This document shows positions 1-5,089 of a stretch of 5,089 nt of DNA, one piece after another. The translations under genes and the position numbers were made by a program. The stretch lies in assembly GCA_041859205.1 (NCBI GenBank), contig JBHEKU010000050.1, forward strand, positions 1 to 5,089, read 5' to 3'. The notes below the pieces were generated by a model, which saw nothing but the letters and a program-made list of their open reading frames with translations, did not search any database and was not told where the DNA came from. This DNA is from JAFDZO01 sp041859205 (lineage in GTDB: Bacteria > Bacteroidota > Ignavibacteria > Tepidaquicellales > Tepidaquicellaceae). Each line of letters begins with the position of its first letter. Positions within the stretch are counted from its first letter, which is position 1.

Positions 1-92
1 GACGGTCTCAGTTGGAGCAGAAGAAAACACAGTTACAAAGCGAATTGGATAGGGTCAATAGTGAACTAAGAGAAATAGAAAACCGAAGATAG
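1..92 (+). CDS. C-terminal end of a coiled-coil protein (5' truncated by window)
   Basis: The first complete codon is at 3-5 and the frame closes with TAG at 90-92, giving 29 visible residues. These are rich in Gln, Glu, Lys, Arg and Leu (for example QLEQKKTQLQSELDRVNSEL), with hydrophobic residues (L, L, L, V, L, I) at roughly heptad spacing, so the protein ends in a long alpha helix, probably a coiled coil. It has no membrane segment or motif in the visible part. It lies 35 bases upstream of the next gene on the same strand, so it is probably the preceding member of the same operon. The composition and the clean stop make real coding likely, but the fragment is too short to assign a family or function. 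Confidence 0.6.
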   Translation, partial: RSQLEQKKTQLQSELDRVNSELREIENRR

Positions 93-127
93 TATTTATA
101 AAAAACAAAAAGAATGATTTTTTTAGC
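93..127 (+). other. Short AT-rich intergenic gap, no clear promoter or terminator
   Basis: This 35-base spacer is almost entirely A and T. I see no inverted repeat able to form a terminator hairpin and no Bacteroidota-type TTTG / TAnnTTTG promoter pair. An A-rich run followed by a T-run lies just before the ATG at 128, which fits the A-rich leaders that drive translation in Bacteroidota in place of a strong Shine-Dalgarno site. The simplest reading is read-through transcription from the upstream gene. Confidence 0.4.
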
Positions 128-1078
128 ATGAAACAATCAATATTTTCATTAGCGGATTGGATAACAGTTTTTGGAGCCTTCCTATTTGGAATATTCTGCT
201 TTCTAAGTCTTAATTTTTATAGTCTTGGTGATACGTCAGAGAGTATTTTGAAGGCTGCTGGTATTGGGGCACTTCTGTTTGGATTAGCCTACGGAGCTAA
301 GTTGTTGAAAAGAACGGATAGAAATTTTAAACCCTGTTTTATCGTTGAAATAATTTTGCTAATGTCACTACTTGGCGTGATGGCTTACTTTACGTATTGG
401 CCATTTTCACACTGTTTTGTAGTTTGGGAGCGGAAGGAGGAAATAAAATCCAAGATTTCTGGCAATATTGAACAAGCAGAAAAAATGTTTGATAACTATG
501 AAAAATATGCAAAAAATAGGGAAAGTCTTTATAAAAACAAATTGAATACTGCCGTAAGAAATATGAATACCAATCCGGGTAATTTGACAAAATATGGATT
601 AGTTAGAAATAGTGTACCTCTAAATGCGCAGATTGAGACTAAAACAAAGTACCTCCATAATGATCTCTTTCCAAATGAGTATAAAAATACAGAAGATAGT
701 GCCAAGAAATGGCTTAAAGATGCAAAAAACCATTCAGAAAGCTGGTTTTTTACAAACATTGTTGGAGATGTCAACAATCTTCAGAAAATGTCTGAAGGAT
801 GGCTGGAGTATCTAACAAAACTTTCACATAAAAGGGAATATGGTGAGGAGGCAACTGATTTTAGTTACTCTTTTTCTTTTGTTGATGTAAAAAATAAGTT
901 TACAGTGAAAGGAGATGTTCCATTACTTGCGATAGTGGTGGATATAGTGATTTTGTGCTTGTTGTTGTGTTCTTGGATAACAACTGATAGAAGTTCAAAA
1001 TCCTCAATTTGTAAACCTCAAAAGAAAAGTAAAAATCAAGGGAAATATACTATTGATTACAATTCAAAAAGTAAATAA
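128..1078 (+). CDS. Four-helix membrane protein with large extracytoplasmic helical loop
   Basis: I do not recognise the family of this 316-residue protein. Hydrophobic segments lie at about residues 11-31, 40-60, 70-94 and 264-286. The loop between helices 2 and 3 (KLLKRTDRNFK) and the Lys/Ser-rich tail (287-316) are positively charged, and the loop between helices 1 and 2 is acidic. By the positive-inside rule both ends are cytoplasmic, and residues about 95-263 form an outside domain. That domain is charged and mostly helical (coiled-coil-like around 100-145, then further amphipathic helices) with a short probable beta stretch near 244-262. No enzymatic motif is visible. The ATG at 128 is chosen because it directly precedes the first hydrophobic helix. 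The stop is one base from the start of the GTPase-like gene, so co-translation is likely. A membrane anchor, sensor or pore-forming partner are all possible; none is shown by the sequence. Confidence 0.85.
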   Translation: MKQSIFSLADWITVFGAFLFGIFCFLSLNFYSLGDTSESILKAAGIGALLFGLAYGAKLLKRTDRNFKPCFIVEIILLMSLLGVMAYFTYWPFSHCFVVWERKEEIKSKISGNIEQAEKMFDNYEKYAKNRESLYKNKLNTAVRNMNTNPGNLTKYGLVRNSVPLNAQIETKTKYLHNDLFPNEYKNTEDSAKKWLKDAKNHSESWFFTNIVGDVNNLQKMSEGWLEYLTKLSHKREYGEEATDFSYSFSFVDVKNKFTVKGDVPLLAIVVDIVILCLLLCSWITTDRSSKSSICKPQKKSKNQGKYTIDYNSKSK

Positions 1079-1079
1079 A

Positions 1080-2426
1080 ATGGATGAATACATTAATCAA
1101 TTCGATAATTTAAGTGCAGAACAAATAGTTGATTTAATAATAATTGGTCGTGGCATTTCATTTGATAATGTTCGGCGTGTTGCCGCAGAGAGATATCTTG
1201 ACTTTGGTCATGAGAAACAAACAAAGGTAAAGCAATACTATGACGATAGAGATATAGCGACATATAATAAATGTCTATCTAATGAAGATTTGGAGCGTTA
1301 TATTAAAATCTTCCCCGAAGGCAATTATGTTAATAAGGCAAAAGAAAGAATAAATGAGTTTCTATTAAGAAGAGAGAAAATAGATAAAATTATAAAAGAT
1401 ATAAATGGCTATACCCCCGGTGAAATTCTGGGCAGAGATGGAGGAGGCTCCGTGAAATTAAGCGATGAAGATTTAAATGATTTATGCAACGAAATAGGTA
1501 TAGAAGCCTCCATCGTTAAAAATTATAAATCTCCTATTTTGAAATTTGATGATGTTCCTGAAAAAGAAAGTGATATCCCCAGTGACTTTACAGACGTTTT
1601 CTTTTGGGGAATACCATCTTCAGGCAAAACTTGTGCATTAGCTGCAATTTTGAATACTATGAAAAATGAATATACTGTGAAATCTCCTGAAATCAAACGC
1701 AAATTAGGTACAAAGTACCGAGATAGCTTAACTAATATATTTAAGACTAAATATAATGAAATTGGATATTTACCCGAGGTAGGTACTTCTATAGATAATA
1801 CACAATATATGCCATTCCTATTAACCGAGAGGGGAGAAAATAAAATGCGTAAAATTTCTTTTTTCGAATTAAGTGGAGAGCTTTTTAAATATTTTTATGA
1901 AGTTAGCAATTATAGTAAATTGGACTTAGATGCAGATAAAAGAGAATTGATAAACTCTTCATTTGCAACACTTGAATTACTCTTGAAAAGTAATAATCAA
2001 AAAATTCATTTCTTTTTTATTGATTACAATCAAGAAACAAAGCATTCAGTTGATGAGGTAGGACTAACACAAAGTAATTATTTAGAAGCTGCTAAATCTT
2101 ATTTTGAGGATAATGACAAAATATTGCAAAAGAAAACAGATGCAATTTATGTTGTTATTACAAAATCGGATGAACTAACTAATAATAAAAATGATAATCC
2201 CGAAAAATTTTTAAAAGATAATTTTGGTTCTTTCATAGATGTTCTGGAACATCAGTGCAAAGATAATTCTATCAAATTCAAAATAAAATTATTTTCTATT
2301 GGTAAGGTTTTCTTTAAAAGAATATGCAAGATAGATAGGTCATACTCAAGGGAAATAATTGAGGACTTGTTAGAGAAAATACGACCAATTTCTAGATGGG
2401 GGTTTATGAAAATATTAAAGAGCTAA
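1080..2426 (+). CDS. TRAFAC-like P-loop GTPase with helical N-terminal domain
   Basis: This 448-residue soluble protein has no membrane segment. Residues 1-150 are helical and contain YIKIFPEGNYVNKAKERI at 74-91, like the Y-L-x-x-Y-P-x-G-x-[HY]-x-x-x-A helical repeats common in Bacteroidota and caspase-linked proteins. The nucleotide-binding domain starts near 165: Walker A/G1 GIPSSGKT (177-184); a candidate switch I threonine in LPEVGTSI (231-238); G3-like FFELSGE (261-267), where Glu replaces the usual Asp of DxxG; G4 TKSD (361-364), which argues for guanine specificity; and a possible G5 SIGK (406-409). The beta strands before G3 (KISFFEL) and G4 (AIYVVITKSD) fit a Ras-like fold. The ELSGE motif resembles the DxxGE of the double-GTPase (DO-GTPase) group tied to GAP1 proteins; this link is from memory. 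The frame extends upstream to a TTG at 1053, but the ATG at 1080, one base after the preceding stop and behind an A-rich leader, is the better start. Confidence 0.85.
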   Translation: MDEYINQFDNLSAEQIVDLIIIGRGISFDNVRRVAAERYLDFGHEKQTKVKQYYDDRDIATYNKCLSNEDLERYIKIFPEGNYVNKAKERINEFLLRREKIDKIIKDINGYTPGEILGRDGGGSVKLSDEDLNDLCNEIGIEASIVKNYKSPILKFDDVPEKESDIPSDFTDVFFWGIPSSGKTCALAAILNTMKNEYTVKSPEIKRKLGTKYRDSLTNIFKTKYNEIGYLPEVGTSIDNTQYMPFLLTERGENKMRKISFFELSGELFKYFYEVSNYSKLDLDADKRELINSSFATLELLLKSNNQKIHFFFIDYNQETKHSVDEVGLTQSNYLEAAKSYFEDNDKILQKKTDAIYVVITKSDELTNNKNDNPEKFLKDNFGSFIDVLEHQCKDNSIKFKIKLFSIGKVFFKRICKIDRSYSREIIEDLLEKIRPISRWGFMKILKS

Positions 2427-2432
2427 TAATAA

Positions 2433-4487
2433 ATGGATATATTAATTCAAGGAACCGAGGGCGGGTATAGGTTTTTTACTCATGAATACAAATTTAAATT
2501 GGATTTTCGCGATGTTAGACCTTTGACCATAACTGGAAATACAGTAGGTAATGAATCATATAGTATAAGTTATGCAAACGGATTATATATTTTTTCAAAA
2601 TATATAATTATTCGAGATGTTAAGGCTGACAAGAAAACCGGATTTATTCGTTTTTGTTTAATACTTACCGAAAATGAGAAATTAACTGGAAATAATATTA
2701 AAGAATTATTAGATGATGTTTCAAATGTTTTTTGCCAACGTCATATTCCCAGAAATGATAATAATCTTGAGCCTTTTGATGAGGACTGGATCTTTCTTGA
2801 TGAGATTAAAAATAAATACGCAGACAATATTTCTTATATTGATCCCGAAGACATTGAAACTTTACAATCAGGCCAAATTGACGGAGCATACATTTACTAC
2901 AACAGCGAGACTGAACTATTTAACTATTTTGATTCACCAATTCAAGAAGATTATAGTGATTTTTATCAAGTATATCTTATAGATAAGCGGTTTGAGAGTA
3001 ATGATGATAATCCATTGAACGCTTTACGGCATTCTGAGAATAATTTGACTGGCAAAATAGTCCCTGCAAATGAATATTTAATAAGATTGGATAATCATGC
3101 TGACGAAAAAACAAATATATACATAAAAGCAAATGGGAAACCTGTATCTAAAACTAAAAAAGTAAGACTTAAGACAGGGATTGATATAACTTGGTCTAGA
3201 AAATTTTACAAATCTCAAAATATAAGTGACCTATTAAGGAATATCAATCCCACTTACCTTAATTTAGATAAAGTTAATAAAATTGCCACTATTCGAGATA
3301 TCCAGTTAGAGCCAATAACCCATGGTTTTATAATTGAGACCAAGGATATCAATGGCAAGCCATTAAGTGGTGTAAATTTAACGCTTACGAATAAGCATGG
3401 TGAACAAAAACTGACTAGTAGCCCCATAATTCTTACAGAAGAACAGTTGCAAGACCAGTGGTATATCATAGGCAAGAAAGGTAATATGATTTCCGAGCCG
3501 TTAAGAATTTCTATTGGCAAAGAATCTATTGTGCTCACGTTGATAGAAACTAGAATAGTAAACTACACGGTATATAGGGAAATTGTCGGGAGTGATTTAT
3601 TTCTCGATAATGAATTTTCAATTAAAGTCACTGATGTTAAAAAGCTCGCAAATGCTGGCAAAATAACTTTTGTAGGGAATGAGATATGTAAGAGGCATAC
3701 CATTACAATAACCGCCAAAGGCTATGAAACAGAGAGCTTTGAATATATTCCTGATCAAGATCATAGTAATGATATCCGTGTAGCATTGATTAAAATAAGA
3801 TCATACAATTTAGATGCCGGTGACCACGGTGTTAAAACAGCTCTTTGCCCTGAATTATCCCAGCATAGTAAGGGGGATGATATTCCATCCAAAGCTATCA
3901 AGCCACTGAAGGGATATGTATTTACAGGCTGGAAATTAAATGGGAGTAAGGACACTTTGATGGCTCAATATAAAAAGAAGAAAATATTGGGATCAAGAAT
4001 AGTAATTGGTGTATCTATTATTGGTCTGTTTGTTTTTGGTTTTTTGGGTTTGAAGTTTATTCCTAAACTATTTCATCGAGCAGAAAAAACTTCTAATCCA
4101 GTTAGTACACCTGAATCATTACAAACTGGCAAAAATCAAAGTAATAATATTCCGGCTGTTACCTCAAAAAGTAAGGATACCACAAAGAGTGGTAACAATA
4201 ATCCGAAAGCCGATAACAGTGCCGGGCCAAAAACCTCAAATACAGATAAGACGTCTAATATAAAACCCACAGGTTCCATTGAAAAAGAATTTTTACGCTT
4301 GGTGCGAAATGGAAATGTTCAAATGAATGATTACAATAGTTTATTGAATAAATATAAAGGGCAAAAGGATCCGGTGATTGATTACTTAAAAGAAATATGC
4401 AAAGATACCAAGTCATTTGAGCAATTTAGCAAACTTCCTGATTCTATTAGGATGAGAACGAAGTCGGTGTTGGACTTAAAGAAGTAG
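2433..4487 (+). CDS. GAP1-N-like modular protein, beta-rich modules, one membrane helix
   Basis: This 684-residue protein has several modules. Residues 1-130 start ILIQGTEGGYRFF and continue with SYSISY, IFSKYIIIRDVKADKKTGF and a helix ending near 100. The order resembles GTPase-associated protein 1 N-terminal (GAP1-N) domains, recalled from memory and moderately certain. Residues 130-290 are mixed alpha/beta and unassigned. Residues 297-370 (FIIETKDINGKPLSGVNLTL) look like a carboxypeptidase-regulatory/PEGA-type beta sandwich, with a second one at 373-453 (TITITAKGYE). Residues 455-513 resemble an InlB B-repeat (GYVFTGWKLNG at 494-504, then AQYKK). A membrane helix (523-540) is flanked by KKKK before and weaker charge after. 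Residues 551-613 are a Ser/Thr/Asn/Lys linker, and 614-684 a small helical domain. There is no signal peptide, so residues 1-520 are probably cytoplasmic and the tail outside. It starts 6 bases after the GTPase-like gene, its likely partner. Confidence 0.8.
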   Translation: MDILIQGTEGGYRFFTHEYKFKLDFRDVRPLTITGNTVGNESYSISYANGLYIFSKYIIIRDVKADKKTGFIRFCLILTENEKLTGNNIKELLDDVSNVFCQRHIPRNDNNLEPFDEDWIFLDEIKNKYADNISYIDPEDIETLQSGQIDGAYIYYNSETELFNYFDSPIQEDYSDFYQVYLIDKRFESNDDNPLNALRHSENNLTGKIVPANEYLIRLDNHADEKTNIYIKANGKPVSKTKKVRLKTGIDITWSRKFYKSQNISDLLRNINPTYLNLDKVNKIATIRDIQLEPITHGFIIETKDINGKPLSGVNLTLTNKHGEQKLTSSPIILTEEQLQDQWYIIGKKGNMISEPLRISIGKESIVLTLIETRIVNYTVYREIVGSDLFLDNEFSIKVTDVKKLANAGKITFVGNEICKRHTITITAKGYETESFEYIPDQDHSNDIRVALIKIRSYNLDAGDHGVKTALCPELSQHSKGDDIPSKAIKPLKGYVFTGWKLNGSKDTLMAQYKKKKILGSRIVIGVSIIGLFVFGFLGLKFIPKLFHRAEKTSNPVSTPESLQTGKNQSNNIPAVTSKSKDTTKSGNNNPKADNSAGPKTSNTDKTSNIKPTGSIEKEFLRLVRNGNVQMNDYNSLLNKYKGQKDPVIDYLKEICKDTKSFEQFSKLPDSIRMRTKSVLDLKK
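3795..3971 (+). other. InlB B-repeat-like (Listeria-Bacteroides repeat) module
   Basis: Within the 684-residue protein, residues 455-513 show a single copy of the pattern typical of this beta-grasp-like repeat: a YNLDAG strand, a G-D-x-I-P-S-x-A segment (481-488), the hallmark GYVFTGWKLNG (494-504) and a closing LMAQYKKK (509-516). The family is normally found in surface or secreted proteins. Here the module sits directly before a membrane helix, on the side predicted to be cytoplasmic. Assignment is by motif recognition only. Confidence 0.55.
4083..4271 (+). other. Low-complexity Ser/Thr/Asn/Lys linker in the 684-residue protein
   Basis: Residues 551-613 are dominated by Ser, Thr, Asn, Lys and Pro with almost no bulky hydrophobics (for example KSKDTTKSGNNNPKADNSAG). 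They join the membrane helix to the small helical C-terminal domain and are probably a flexible extracytoplasmic stalk. Confidence 0.65.
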
Positions 4488-4490
4488 TAT

Positions 4491-5089
4491 ATGAATACAG
4501 CTAATTATATCAAAATAGGTTTGGCCACATTAATTGTTGGAATCATAGTTTTTATGGTTTATATCTGGAATAAGCCCTGTGTTCCTTGCCCTTGCCCTGG
4601 TCCTTGTCCTAATCAATGTCCTTGCCAGGAAACTCAAATAAATGAAAACACCGAAACAACAAATGGCATTTACCACGCAATTGATTCTATAAAAAATCTA
4701 CCAACAATACTTGAGAGTAAGAAGCTTTATGATTTAATTACATATCAGATAGATGATGGATATAAAGGATTTCGACTAGGAAAGGATTCTCTTGCCAACA
4801 TTCAAATGAAAGAGAATTTAGAGAGGACTGCATTTTCTGGATATGCGAGCAAAGTCTTGGATCGAAGTTTGTATACCCTCAACGATACGTTGTGGGCACC
4901 AAAAGACCTTCAAGCCATTAAGGCTGCAATTAATTCCTTGCAATCTTCAAATTTATTAGAAAGTGGGAGTGAAGTCGCCTCCAATTTCGATAAAATCCTT
5001 ATCTCTCTTGACAAATATTATAAAGTTTATAATTTCATTAGTAATTGTAAAGAATTCAACTTTGATGATTATAGTATTAGTGCAATTTT
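4491..5089 (+). CDS. Single-pass membrane protein with Cys-Pro cluster (3' truncated by window)
   Basis: An open frame from the ATG at 4491 runs without a stop to the window end, giving 199 complete codons. It begins 3 bases after the preceding stop behind an A-rich leader (TTAAAGAAG). Residues 7-26 are a hydrophobic helix (IKIGLATLIVGIIVFMVYIW) with Lys8 before and Lys28 after. There is no lipobox or obvious signal-peptidase site, so it is probably an uncleaved N-terminal anchor with the remainder outside. Six cysteines follow at once, at 30, 33, 35, 39, 43 and 45, alternating with prolines. After a hydrophilic stretch (47-57), residues 58-199 are predicted helical, with many Leu/Ile/Lys/Asp, for example APKDLQAIKAAINSLQS. 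I recognise no family. The gene order and shared membrane theme suggest it is another subunit of the same complex. The C-terminus and any further domain are not visible. Confidence 0.75.
   Translation, partial: MNTANYIKIGLATLIVGIIVFMVYIWNKPCVPCPCPGPCPNQCPCQETQINENTETTNGIYHAIDSIKNLPTILESKKLYDLITYQIDDGYKGFRLGKDSLANIQMKENLERTAFSGYASKVLDRSLYTLNDTLWAPKDLQAIKAAINSLQSSNLLESGSEVASNFDKILISLDKYYKVYNFISNCKEFNFDDYSISAI
4575..4625 (+). repeat. Imperfect Pro-Cys codon repeat (CCT-TGY) coding a Cys-Pro cluster
   Basis: Alternating CCT/CCC and TGC/TGT codons make a short imperfect tandem repeat (for example CCTTGCCCTTGCCCT). It encodes residues 29-45 of the last gene, with six cysteines at 30, 33, 35, 39, 43 and 45. 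The tract is locally much richer in C and G than its surroundings, and stays in frame with the flanking coding sequence. Confidence 0.7.

Noticed and set aside
114..131. Five-codon frame (ATG ATT TTT TTA GCA TGA) overlapping the start of the four-helix protein gene
   Set aside because: Such a short frame in an AT-rich spacer is expected by chance, and nothing supports translation or a leader-peptide role.
390..777. Minus-strand frames under the four-helix protein gene
   Set aside because: They are antisense to a well-supported gene, and have no independent start context or recognisable domain.
1053..1079. Upstream TTG start that would add nine residues to the GTPase-like protein
   Set aside because: It overlaps the end of the preceding gene, while the ATG at 1080 sits one base after that gene's stop behind an A-rich leader.
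1053..2041. A near-identical ATTGATTACAAT 12-mer near 1053 and near 2019
   Set aside because: Both are short, in coding sequence for the common tripeptide IDY(N), and expected by chance at this base composition.
2713..2982. 89-codon + strand frame inside the 684-residue gene
   Set aside because: It lies in another frame of a longer gene with clear domain structure, and its composition is that of an out-of-frame AT-rich shadow.
3254..3955. Minus-strand frames under the beta-rich modules
   Set aside because: They are antisense shadows of a continuous + strand gene with recognisable motifs.

Overview
The window is AT-rich, roughly one third G+C by eye. All coding is on the + strand, in five open reading frames separated by 35, 1, 6 and 3 bases. 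Starts are preceded by A-rich sequence rather than strong Shine-Dalgarno motifs. This, plus a Listeria-Bacteroides (InlB B-repeat)-like module and a Y-[IL]-x-x-[FY]-P-x-G type helical repeat, suggests a member of the Bacteroidota. That placement is inferred from style, as no taxonomic marker gene is present.

Layout: (1) bases 1-92 hold the last 29 codons of a charged, coiled-coil protein. (2) 128-1078 encodes a four-helix membrane protein with a large helical domain, predicted to be extracytoplasmic, between helices 3 and 4. (3) 1080-2426 encodes a cytoplasmic P-loop GTPase-like protein with a helical N-terminal half. (4) 2433-4487 encodes a 684-residue modular protein. Its N-terminal domain resembles, from memory, the GTPase-associated protein 1 N-terminal (GAP1-N) type. 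It is followed by beta-rich carboxypeptidase-regulatory/PEGA-like modules, an InlB B-repeat-like module, one transmembrane helix, a Ser/Thr/Asn/Lys linker and a small helical C-terminal domain. (5) 4491 to the window end encodes the first 199 codons of a single-pass membrane protein with a striking Cys-Pro cluster just after its membrane helix.

My reading is that these genes form one operon for a membrane-linked, GTPase-switched complex. The GTPase and the large N-terminal part of the 684-residue protein would lie in the cytoplasm. The four-helix protein, the tail of the 684-residue protein and the Cys-Pro protein would project helical domains outside. Pairing of a TRAFAC-like GTPase with a GAP1-N-like partner recalls GTPase-centred bacterial conflict (immunity) systems proposed from comparative genomics, but no nuclease, protease, toxin or other recognisable effector is visible here. 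Defence is therefore a hypothesis. No RNA gene, CRISPR array, insertion sequence, clear promoter or clear terminator was found. Both ends of the operon lie outside the window.
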